A DNA stretch of 7,099 bases from Rickettsiales bacterium. GTDB taxonomy: Bacteria > Pseudomonadota > Alphaproteobacteria > Rickettsiales > Rickettsiaceae. Shown here one piece after another: positions 1 through 5,943 of this stretch; position 1 is the stretch's first letter; each line of letters begins with the position of its first letter. The position numbers and the translations under genes are program-made. The DNA is taken from the NCBI GenBank assembly GCA_947453775.1, contig CANGHM010000027.1, positions 1-7,099 on the forward strand. The letters are read 5' to 3'. Under the pieces are notes generated by a model. It had not been told where the DNA came from. It worked only from the letters and a program-made list of their open reading frames with translations, and did no database searches.

Positions 1-2287
1 GCATCAAATCGAAGGCATCCTGGCTGGAGCCATCATTATTATGAGGCAATTTCTTTATTGCCTCCATAAACTCTGAGGAAGATGTATTGGGATTTTGAGA
101 TTTAATGAGCACGATACCTTCAGGCATAACAAAATTTAAGCTTTTTTCTGCAGCAAATACAGGGCTCTGCATAAGATTAATAAAAATCGGCAAGGCTACA
201 GTAGCTCCAGTTGCGCTTTTGCCCATTGTTTTTGGTTGATCAAAGCCAATATATGTTCCTATAACTATTTGTGGAGTAAAGCCAATAAACCAGGTATCTT
301 TGCTGTCGTTACTTGTACCAGTTTTACCCCCAATAACTTTACCCAATTTTTTGGCAGATTGAGCCGTTCCGCGCTCCACCACACCTTGTAGCATAGAGGT
401 AATTTGATAGCAACTGGCGCTATCAGAAAGAGGCTCTTGGTCTTTATCGTCTAAGATAATTGGACCAGCATCATTTGAAGTAAAGCCTCGCAGATCTCTT
501 TTATATATAATCTTACCATTGCGATCTTTGATCATTTCAATAAAATGAGGACCGATTTTTTGACATCCATTAGCAATACTACCATAAGCACAGGTAATTT
601 TATCTAGCGTAGTTTCTAAAGCGCCAAGAGCCATAGAATAAAACTTTTGGGGATTATTGTTAATGCCATAGCGCTTAATAATTTCAGCCACACTGCCCAG
701 GCCCACCATTTTAGCAAGCTGCACAGTAATGGTATTGCGCGAAAGCTCCAAACCAGAACGCATAGTAATTGGACCCAAATAGTCGCCTTTAAAATTTTTA
801 GGTTTATACAGCGGCATGCCTGGTCCTTGATAAATTTCAATCGGCTTGTCTTCTAAAATCGTATTTGGCTCGATACCCCTCTCTAACGCCGATAAATAAA
901 TAAATGGTTTAATAAGTGAGCCAGGCTGACGCTCAGCTTGAGTGGCTCTGTCAAATTTACTGCCCTGATAATTATATCCCCCAACCATAGCCAGCACTTT
1001 GCCAGTTTTTACGTCCAATACTATTGTTGCTCCATCAATTTTAGGAATTTGCCTTAGTCCATAGCCTTGGGCCAGCTTTTTCACCGCCACAACATCACCT
1101 ACGCGAAGCACATCTTTGGGGGTTTTTACAACAGTTTTAGCCCACCGCATCTCACTTAAGTTAATAAAATCCTTTGTTTTATTGAGCAAGCCTATTTGCA
1201 CTTTATCTTGCAACAAAGCTAGCACAACCGCTACCTCATATTCAAGCAATCTAGGCTCATTTTTATAGTTTAGCAATTCAGCTTGCCAATTATCTAAAGA
1301 TTTAAGTTGGGCAATCGGCCCTTTAAAACCATATTTTTCATCATATTTTCTAATACCTTCAACCAAAGCTTTCTCTGAAGCTATTTGATATTCGCTGTTA
1401 AGAGGGGTGATAATGGTTAAACCAGCATTATAAAACTCCTCTTCCCCAAGCATTTTAATGACCTGTTGACGGACATTTTCAGCATAATAACCAGCTGAAA
1501 ATCTCTCCTGATCTACTTTTTTAGCTATCACAATTGGTAAAGCTGTAGCTTCTTGAGCAGACTGAGAGCTAATGTATCCGTCTTCTAGCATTCTGTTAAT
1601 AACATAGTCACGTCTTGCCTTAGCCTTAGGATAATTATTGCTAGAGTTTAAAATAGAGGGGAATTTTAATAATCCAGCTATTAGAACCGATTCCGATAAA
1701 GAAAGCTCCTCTAAAGATTTATTAAAATATTTTTTAGCAGCCGTGGCAACTCCATAAGATCCAAACCCTAAAAATACCTGATTTAAATATAGCTCTAAGA
1801 TTTTTTCTTTACTATAAACCTTAGAAATTTTAAACGCCAAAATAGCTTCTTTAATTTTGCGCGAAAGCGAGCGCTCTGAGCTAAGTAAGAAAATTTTTAC
1901 CACTTGTTGGGTAATAGTTGAGCCACCTTCCACTCTTTTATTGCGCAATAAATTATAACCTGTTCTGATAGAAGCTCGCACAAGACTCAACATATCTAAA
2001 CCAGGGTGATGATAAAAGTTTTTGTCTTCAGCAGAAATAAAGGCTTGAATTAAAGATGCTGGTATGTTTTCAATTGGCACGAACACTCGGTTTTCCCTGG
2101 CGTACTCTTCTATTAACCTACCATCGCTTGAATATATCCTGGTAACAGAAGGGGGATAATAGCTGGCTAATTGTGAATAGCTTGGCAAATTGAAACTATA
2201 ATACTGAAACAATAAATACGCTCCACCACCCCCTAAGACACTTAGCATCAAGACTAGTTTAATTGTCCGCCAAAGAAAACCTAGCAT
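1..2287 (-). CDS. mrcA: Class A penicillin-binding protein 1A (bifunctional transglycosylase/transpeptidase), 3' end cut by window edge
   Basis: The product polymerises lipid II into glycan strands and cross-links the peptides on the periplasmic face of the inner membrane. About 762 codons are visible and no stop is reached. I checked that the start and the catalytic motifs all lie in one frame. An N-terminal membrane anchor spans about residues 5-30. The GT51 transglycosylase motifs follow: EDKNFYHHPG (87-96, catalytic Glu87), GGSTITQQ (121-128), RKIKE (143-147) and KEKILELYLN (160-169). A linker/OB-like region lies at roughly 310-425. The transpeptidase domain has SLIK (nucleophile Ser457), SRN (516-518) and KTGT (655-658). 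Class A PBPs of this type are usually about 750-850 residues, so little is missing. The ATG at 2287 lies 7 bases after the miaB stop, with no clear Shine-Dalgarno site, so translation may be coupled to miaB. The function is secure; mrcA is the usual name, ponA a synonym. Confidence 0.95.
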   Translation of the reverse strand, partial: MLGFLWRTIKLVLMLSVLGGGGAYLLFQYYSFNLPSYSQLASYYPPSVTRIYSSDGRLIEEYARENRVFVPIENIPASLIQAFISAEDKNFYHHPGLDMLSLVRASIRTGYNLLRNKRVEGGSTITQQVVKIFLLSSERSLSRKIKEAILAFKISKVYSKEKILELYLNQVFLGFGSYGVATAAKKYFNKSLEELSLSESVLIAGLLKFPSILNSSNNYPKAKARRDYVINRMLEDGYISSQSAQEATALPIVIAKKVDQERFSAGYYAENVRQQVIKMLGEEEFYNAGLTIITPLNSEYQIASEKALVEGIRKYDEKYGFKGPIAQLKSLDNWQAELLNYKNEPRLLEYEVAVVLALLQDKVQIGLLNKTKDFINLSEMRWAKTVVKTPKDVLRVGDVVAVKKLAQGYGLRQIPKIDGATIVLDVKTGKVLAMVGGYNYQGSKFDRATQAERQPGSLIKPFIYLSALERGIEPNTILEDKPIEIYQGPGMPLYKPKNFKGDYLGPITMRSGLELSRNTITVQLAKMVGLGSVAEIIKRYGINNNPQKFYSMALGALETTLDKITCAYGSIANGCQKIGPHFIEMIKDRNGKIIYKRDLRGFTSNDAGPIILDDKDQEPLSDSASCYQITSMLQGVVERGTAQSAKKLGKVIGGKTGTSNDSKDTWFIGFTPQIVIGTYIGFDQPKTMGKSATGATVALPIFINLMQSPVFAAEKSLNFVMPEGIVLIKSQNPNTSSSEFMEAIKKLPHNNDGSSQDAFDLM

Positions 2288-2294
2288 ATCGTAA

Positions 2295-3617
2295 TTAAAT
2301 GATTGTGCCTGTTAGGCTATTTAAAAATGCATCTGAAACTCTTACTTTAGCTATTTTAGCGTACAAATCGCTCCCTACGTTAGAAACGTGCACCGACTGC
2401 ATATATGGAGTTTTCCCGATAATTTGCCCATCAAATTTGCCATCTTTTTCAAACAACACATCCACCTCTTTGCCTATAAAAGTGCGGTTAAATTGCATTT
2501 GTTGTTGCTGTAGTTTATTCTGCAAAGCTATGAGACGCTGGGTTTTAATATGCTCTGGAATTTGCTCTCTTTCTGCAGCTGGCGTGCCAGGCCTTGGGCT
2601 ATATTTAAACGAATAGCTTTGGGCATAACCAATTTGGTCAACCAAATCCATGGTGTCTTGAAAATCTTCGTCGCTCTCACCAGGAAAGCCGACAATAATA
2701 TCTGATGAAAAAGCAATATCAGGACGCACTGCCCTTAGTTGCTCAATAATTTCAACATAGCGCTCTTTGGTATATTTACGGTTCATTAGTTGCAGCACCT
2801 TGTTAGAGCCAGATTGTACCGGCAAATGCAAAAGCGGCATTAATTTTTCTTCGCTAGCATGAAGATTAATCAAATCATCGTTCATATCTCTAGGGTGCGA
2901 GGTAGTATAGCGAATTCTTTCCACCTGTTTAATTTGAGCTATATGCCTAATTAAAGCAGCAATATCGAGCTCTTGCCCCTCTGGCCCTTTGCCATGATAG
3001 GCGTTCACATTTTGCCCTAATAATACTATTTCTCTTGCGCCAGTGTTGACTTTTTGCATCACTTCACGATAAATTTGCTCTAAAGGCCTAGAAAACTCAG
3101 CCCCTCGGGTGTATGGCACTACACAAAAGGTACAAAATTTATCGCAACCTTCTTGGATCGAAACAAAGCTTGAAGGACCCGTTGCCTTTGACTCTTCAGG
3201 CAATACGTCGAACTTTTGCTCGTAAGTAAAATCTAGCTCTATAACGTGCTTTTTACCTTTATCAATTTTTTCAATTAGTTTAGGTAAGTCGTGGTACGAT
3301 TGTGGCCCAACAACGATATCTACATAAGGCGCACGCTTAAAAATCTGATCTCCTTCGGCCTGACTTACGCAACCAGCTACCGCTACCATAAACTTTTTCT
3401 TTTGATTGTCGCGAAATTTTTTAATGCGCCCCAATTCAGAATAGACCTTTTCAGTGGCTTTCTCGCGAATCGCACAAGTGTTTAAAATAACCAAATCGGC
3501 CTGATCCATATTGCTCGTTTCTTCGTAACCAAGGGGCCTTATTACGTCTTGCATGCGTGCAGAATCGTAGGCATTCATTTGGCAACCATATGTCTTGATA
3601 AATACTTTTTTACTCAT
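2295..3617 (-). CDS. miaB: tRNA-2-methylthio-N6-dimethylallyladenosine synthase MiaB
   Basis: This radical SAM methylthiotransferase converts i6A37 to ms2i6A37 in tRNAs that read codons starting with U. The protein has 440 residues, the normal length. The N-terminal UPF0004 domain carries the three cysteines of the auxiliary 4Fe-4S cluster: C12 (in IKTYGCQMN), C48 (in [10 protein letters not shown]) and C83 (in AGCVSQAEG). The radical SAM cluster motif is C158-x3-C162-x2-C165 (in [17 protein letters not shown]). A C-terminal TRAM domain lies at about 376-439. The frame is open to an upstream ATG at 3659, but I chose the ATG at 3617. There the protein begins [15 protein letters not shown], matching the family N-terminus, and the likely promoter overlaps the longer start. 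It is the first gene of a two-gene unit with mrcA. Neither tRNA in this window, both with CAU anticodons, would be a substrate. Confidence 0.97.
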   Translation of the reverse strand: MSKKVFIKTYGCQMNAYDSARMQDVIRPLGYEETSNMDQADLVILNTCAIREKATEKVYSELGRIKKFRDNQKKKFMVAVAGCVSQAEGDQIFKRAPYVDIVVGPQSYHDLPKLIEKIDKGKKHVIELDFTYEQKFDVLPEESKATGPSSFVSIQEGCDKFCTFCVVPYTRGAEFSRPLEQIYREVMQKVNTGAREIVLLGQNVNAYHGKGPEGQELDIAALIRHIAQIKQVERIRYTTSHPRDMNDDLINLHASEEKLMPLLHLPVQSGSNKVLQLMNRKYTKERYVEIIEQLRAVRPDIAFSSDIIVGFPGESDEDFQDTMDLVDQIGYAQSYSFKYSPRPGTPAAEREQIPEHIKTQRLIALQNKLQQQQMQFNRTFIGKEVDVLFEKDGKFDGQIIGKTPYMQSVHVSNVGSDLYAKIAKVRVSDAFLNSLTGTII

Positions 3618-3648
3618 TGCTAATATTATATGCTCTATACTTAACCAC

Positions 3649-3677
3649 ATTATAAGCAATTAATGCCCTAAGTGCAA
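3649..3677 (-). promoter_or_regulatory. Sigma70-type promoter of miaB-mrcA
   Basis: On the minus strand, TTGCAC (3677-3672) is followed after 17 bases by a perfect TATAAT (3654-3649). Transcription would begin near 3642 and leave a leader of about 25 bases before the miaB ATG at 3617. A second TATAAT at 3630-3625 lacks a good -35 partner at the right distance. Confidence 0.65.
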
Positions 3678-3842
3678 AGTTTTTTCAATATAAGCCTGAA
3701 GGCTGATTAATTATCTTAAGGTAGCTTAAAATCAAATCGCTTTTCGAACTCGTGATATAATCTAAAAATTAAAAATTTATATTTACTTTAAACCTTAAGT
3801 GGAATATAGTTGATGTGATAATTTAATTTGTAGGTAATATTT

Positions 3843-3965
3843 ATGTACGGCACACTGCATATTTTAAGAACATTAGAGCGATTGTTAGCCTCAGATCAAT
3901 CAGCATTTAAACATTGGTGCGAAACATTTGAGCCAGCATTATATGAATCAACAATTGCAAGCTGA
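3843..3965 (+). pseudogene. Possible decayed ORF (40 codons) in the miaB/tRNA-fMet intergenic stretch
   Basis: The stretch from 3678 to 4121 holds no recognisable gene. The only candidate is a 40-residue reading frame beginning MYGTLHILRTLERLLASDQ and ending at TGA (3963-3965). A weak ribosome-binding-like TAGGT lies about 8 bases before the ATG, and a TATAAT at 3756-3761 lacks a convincing -35 box. The amino-acid content looks protein-like, with a Leu/Arg-rich helix and then an acidic/aromatic part. The same frame continues beyond the stop with further readable pieces broken by more stops (ALWKLRIIHHDQRDG, then KELSKSELTYSTFYANNE). That pattern suggests an old, degraded gene rather than a working microprotein. 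I do not recognise the family, and a chance ORF in AT-rich DNA is a real alternative. Confidence 0.3.
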
Positions 3966-4046
3966 GCTCTTTGGAAACTTAGAATAATACATCATGATCA
4001 ACGTGATGGATAATTTTGCTACTAAAAAGAATTAAGCAAATCTGAG

Positions 4047-4076
4047 TTGACTTACTCTACCTTTTATGCTAATAAT
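4047..4076 (+). promoter_or_regulatory. Promoter of the tRNA-fMet gene
   Basis: TTGACT (4047-4052, five of six consensus bases) is followed after 18 bases by AATAAT (4071-4076, five of six). A 17-base spacing gives the weaker TAATAA. Transcription would start near 4083, about 39 bases before the mature tRNA 5' end. Confidence 0.55.
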
Positions 4077-4121
4077 GAATGTGTACTTTGAGAAATGCCA
4101 ACTCAAACACTCGTACATTAT

Positions 4122-4198
<77 letters not shown>

Positions 4199-4288
4199 AA
4201 CACCCACTAGTTCCACACTCACACATTAACACCAAAACGATGCTGATCATTCGCACACAATCCCTTTATCCCATCTTAAAATAAACTA

Positions 4289-4308
4289 AATGCTTTGGTT
4301 TTAGCATT
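4289..4308 (+). terminator. Weak hairpin, possible terminator of tRNA-fMet
   Basis: AATGCT (4289-4294) and AGCATT (4303-4308) can pair around an 8-base loop that is rich in T, followed by AATTTAC. The stem is short and no clean T-run follows, so terminator function is doubtful. It is the best candidate downstream of the tRNA. Confidence 0.2.
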
Positions 4309-4390
4309 AATTTACTAAGCGCACTAATTTAATGTTATCAGCTAGAAAAATACTCGTTTTAGTGCTGAATAATAGAAAAATTTTGTTATA

Positions 4391-4412
4391 TACTAATTTA
4401 GATGCATTAGTA
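4391..4412. repeat. 7-bp dyad TACTAAT/ATTAGTA upstream of the LRR gene
   Basis: A perfect inverted repeat, TACTAAT (4391-4397) and ATTAGTA (4406-4412), with an 8-base centre. Its right arm coincides with the expected -35 region of the promoter for the gene at 4490, the usual placement for a repressor operator. It could instead act as a small hairpin ending upstream transcription, since TAATTTT follows. Confidence 0.35.
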
Positions 4413-4435
4413 ATTTTACTATTGTGCTATATAAT
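4407..4435 (+). promoter_or_regulatory. Likely promoter of the 279-codon gene
   Basis: A perfect TATAAT at 4430-4435 lies 17 bases after a poor -35 (TTAGTA, 4407-4412). The predicted start near 4442 gives a leader of about 48 bases to the ATG at 4490. A weak -35 inside a dyad suggests dependence on, or control by, a DNA-binding protein. Confidence 0.4.
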
Positions 4436-4489
4436 TTATTTTTAGATAAATTACATTAACTATTAATCATTATTCAAAGTATATTTATT

Positions 4490-5329
4490 ATGAAAAACAA
4501 TGAGAAAAATTCAATTACAGAGCGCTTAGAAGAATATAATAATCTTATTAGTAAAGAATGGATCAATGGAATACGTAAAGGAGAAACGTTTTATGACAGA
4601 CATATTACACATAATAAAATAGAAAGCACAAGCATATATACTCACACCGATTTAGAGGCAATTAGAATTAGAACTGATAAATTTCCTGCCGCACTATCAA
4701 AGATATGGCAATTGATTGAAGTTTGTCCAAGACTAAAAATGATAGATTTAAAAGGTTTTAAAAAAGAAAAAGTACTTTTGGAAAAAAACATAGTCGATAA
4801 ACTTGATCAATTAGATATAATAAACCTATCTGGACTTAAATTGAACTATGATAATAGCAAATTAAAGGCAACTCTAATATCTTTGGATCAGCTTTTCCTT
4901 GCATGGGGCTTAATACACGGCAACTGTGAAGGTCTTGTTACCGATGGCGCTGAATTGACTAATTTTCAAGCATTTTTAAAACAATCCGATTCTCTTGAGA
5001 TTAGCCAGATACTAGCAAAAGCAAAGCAAGATGATGGATGGAAAGGCTTATTGGAATCCACATTAAAGCTCATGTATCCAGAAAAAAATTACGAAGAAGC
5101 AGAACAAGCGTTAATGAAACTTGAGGAAGAAAAAAATTATAAAGAAGCAGAGGAGCAATTTAAGCGTGGAGAAGAAAGGGAAAAACAACAATCGCACCAC
5201 CAAAGCAAGAATGATATAGATATTTTTCCACAAGAGGAATCCTCTCAAATAGAAGAAATAAAACAGCAATCAAACAAAGAAGAAGAGGAAGAAAAACAGG
5301 AGTGGCAACCTCAAGATGACCCACGATAA
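4490..5329 (+). CDS. Unrecognised protein with two leucine-rich repeats and an acidic tail, probably truncated
   Basis: I do not recognise this 279-residue protein by family. There is no signal peptide or membrane segment. Residues 79-90 (CPRLKMIDLKGF) and 105-116 (LDQLDIINLSGL) align position by position with an exact spacing of 26 residues. That is the period of cysteine-containing type leucine-rich repeats, so a short LRR fold is likely. Residues 167-230 appear helical and contain two tandem 16-residue units starting EKNYEEAE (198) and EKNYKEAE (214). The tail from about 230 is Gln/Glu/Lys-rich with a run of five Glu. Its codons are more AT-rich than those of miaB or mrcA. No Shine-Dalgarno sequence is evident before the ATG. 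The gene stands alone between two tRNA genes. LRR proteins with low-complexity tails in host-associated bacteria are sometimes secreted effectors, but that is only inference here. The TAA at 5327 appears to interrupt a longer frame. Confidence 0.7.
   Translation: MKNNEKNSITERLEEYNNLISKEWINGIRKGETFYDRHITHNKIESTSIYTHTDLEAIRIRTDKFPAALSKIWQLIEVCPRLKMIDLKGFKKEKVLLEKNIVDKLDQLDIINLSGLKLNYDNSKLKATLISLDQLFLAWGLIHGNCEGLVTDGAELTNFQAFLKQSDSLEISQILAKAKQDDGWKGLLESTLKLMYPEKNYEEAEQALMKLEEEKNYKEAEEQFKRGEEREKQQSHHQSKNDIDIFPQEESSQIEEIKQQSNKEEEEEKQEWQPQDDPR
5081..5176 (+). repeat. 48-base tandem duplication inside the LRR gene
   Basis: Two adjacent 48-base units (5081-5128 and 5129-5176) share GAAAAAAATTA at their start and an AAGAAGCAGA core, then diverge. 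Each encodes one 16-residue helical, TPR-like unit (EKNY[EK]EAE...). The length is a multiple of three, so the frame is kept. Confidence 0.75.
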
Positions 5330-5437
5330 GAGGAAATAGAACAATACAATAATTTGGATTATCAACATCAGCAAAGTCATCATGAAGATAAAGACACATT
5401 CGGAAAAATGCCCGCTTATGAGCGTGAGATTTTTTAG
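5330..5437 (+). pseudogene. Cut-off C-terminal part of the LRR gene, in frame after a TAA
   Basis: Directly after the TAA at 5327-5329 the same frame stays open for 35 codons to a TAG at 5435-5437. The peptide begins EEIEQYNNLDYQHQQSHHED and ends KMPAYEREIF. Its composition matches the tail before the stop, and it repeats motifs seen upstream: QQSHH occurs at residue 233 and again here, and EQYNNLD echoes EEYNNLI near the N-terminus. This is best explained as the original C-terminus separated by a nonsense mutation, for example GAA or CAA to TAA. A further 29 codons follow the TAG in frame, but they are less AT-rich and unlike the tail, so I do not include them. Confidence 0.6.
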
Positions 5438-5516
5438 CAAATTCAGCTAAGGTTGATGACTTTGCCAGCAAGCCCCCTTACCACTAGCAGACCAGAAGGT
5501 GCAGCCCGGCAAGTCA

Positions 5517-5599
5517 GCTTCAAATGAACTGAAGCATACCGCTAGAATCAAAACAATCTAGCAAATAACAACGATTTTACAATCGCAGCTTGCGCAAGC
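5517..5599. repeat. Cluster of four small inverted repeats before the second tRNA
   Basis: Four non-overlapping dyads lie within 83 bases: GCTTCA/TGAAGC (5517-5522, 5530-5535), GCTAGA/TCTAGC (5541-5546, 5557-5562), CGATT/AATCG (5572-5576, 5581-5585) and the perfect 12-base palindrome GCTTGCGCAAGC (5588-5599). No T-run follows any of them, so they are not ordinary intrinsic terminators. The interval 5438-5632 holds no convincing gene. Confidence 0.45.
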
Positions 5600-5618
5600 A
5601 AGCAAGAAATGTTATATT
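5591..5618 (+). promoter_or_regulatory. Possible promoter of the tRNA-Met gene
   Basis: TTGCGC (5591-5596) lies 16 bases before TATATT (5613-5618), giving a start near 5625, a few bases before the mature tRNA. The -35 overlaps the palindrome at 5588-5599. The match is moderate. Confidence 0.35.
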
Positions 5619-5632
5619 TAATCTGTCAAAGC

Positions 5633-5707
5633 GGCGGGATAGCTCAGTGGTAGAGCAGCGGGATCATAATCCGTTGGTCGGGGGTTCAAATCCCTCTCTC
5701 GCTACCA
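5633..5707 (+). tRNA. tRNA-Met (CAU), probably elongator, CCA encoded
   Basis: A 75-base cloverleaf with the anticodon CAT at 5665-5667 in the loop ATCATAA. The D arm is GCTC/GAGC, the T arm GGGGG/CCCTC, and A73 with an encoded CCA follows at 5704-5707. The acceptor strands GGCGGGA and TCTCGCT pair with wobbles at G1:U72 and G5:U68, and the anticodon stem has G:U pairs at both ends. A CAU tRNA could also be the tRNA-Ile2 modified by TilS. Known TilS determinants in E. coli are C4:G69 and C5:G68, which are absent here (G4:C69, G5:U68), and the overall sequence resembles alphaproteobacterial elongator tRNA-Met. Its 3' 22 bases overlap the end of a convergent phage-type gene. Confidence 0.9.
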
Positions 5708-5943
5708 TCTTTATTCTTTTGCAAAAAATCATTAATAATGTTTATATCGTTTTGACTCAAGCATTCGCCCTGCTCAGCATCTTGCATCTTCTGTAGTTTT
5801 AGCACAATTTGCAGCAACTTAGCGACTAGTTCAGTAAAATTTTTTTTATCCTTTAAGCTAATAACATTAGTGGTAATATCGTTTTCTAATTGGCTGAGTA
5901 ATTTAAAAATTAAATAGCTTATTTTGCTGATTAAATCTTGCAT
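5686..5943 (-). CDS. Small helical phage-module protein, unknown function, ends inside tRNA-Met
   Basis: An 85-residue protein that I cannot assign to a family. Its ATG follows the portal stop directly (TAAATG), so the two are almost certainly co-transcribed and translationally coupled. It is predicted to be largely alpha-helical, with heptad-like Leu/Ile spacing at 2-20 and 36-53 (FTELVAKLLQIVLKLQKM), then a short acidic helix at 64-75. No signal peptide is seen. In gene transfer agent clusters such as that of Rhodobacter capsulatus, a small ORF also follows the portal gene. The Leu-rich core is also loosely reminiscent of small terminase-like proteins. Both are only suggestions. The last residues (G80-I85) and the TGA stop are encoded by the antisense of the tRNA-Met T-arm and acceptor, so the native C-terminus may have been replaced. 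Confidence 0.6.
   Translation of the reverse strand: MQDLISKISYLIFKLLSQLENDITTNVISLKDKKNFTELVAKLLQIVLKLQKMQDAEQGECLSQNDINIINDFLQKNKDGSERGI

Larger units (their letters stand above)
4199..4489. other. AT-rich intergenic stretch, no gene
   Basis: These 291 bases after tRNA-fMet contain no plausible coding frame. The first 70 bases or so are C/A-rich and the rest is strongly AT-rich. The 9-base word ACTAATTTA occurs at 4323-4331 and again at 4392-4400, and a 7-base inverted repeat GCACTAA/TTAGTGC (4321-4327 and 4359-4365) encloses 31 bases. The possible terminator, dyad and promoter are listed separately. Confidence 0.6.

Noticed and set aside
616..856. Reading frames of 74 (minus) and 69 (plus) codons
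   Set aside because: Both lie inside mrcA in other frames, across its transpeptidase motifs, and show no protein-like features of their own.
2299..2716. 105-codon plus frame and 62-codon minus frame
   Set aside because: Both are shadows of miaB, whose frame is fully conserved here.
3291..3485. 64-codon plus frame
   Set aside because: Antisense to the MiaB N-terminal domain; no supporting signal.
3692..3703. AGCC-TGAA-GGCT hairpin as a terminator
   Set aside because: The stem is only 4 bp with no T-run on either strand, and it lies upstream of miaB, where no gene ends.
5160..5471. 103-codon minus frame that looks hydrophobic
   Set aside because: It is the complement of the Glu/Lys-rich tail, where antisense of GAA/GAG reads as Phe/Leu; it has no ribosome-binding site or promoter.
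5438..5524. Further in-frame continuation of the LRR gene after the TAG
   Set aside because: Composition shifts to Pro/Ala/Arg and higher GC, unlike the tail before it; open length alone is weak evidence.
5665..5667. Second CAU tRNA as tRNA-Ile2
   Set aside because: Acceptor pairs 4:69 and 5:68 are not the C:G pairs recognised by TilS, and the sequence resembles alphaproteobacterial elongator tRNA-Met. Not fully excluded.
5590..5796. 68-codon plus frame beginning at TTG
   Set aside because: Its centre (DSSVVEQRDHNPLVGGSNPS) is the familiar false translation of a tRNA gene.
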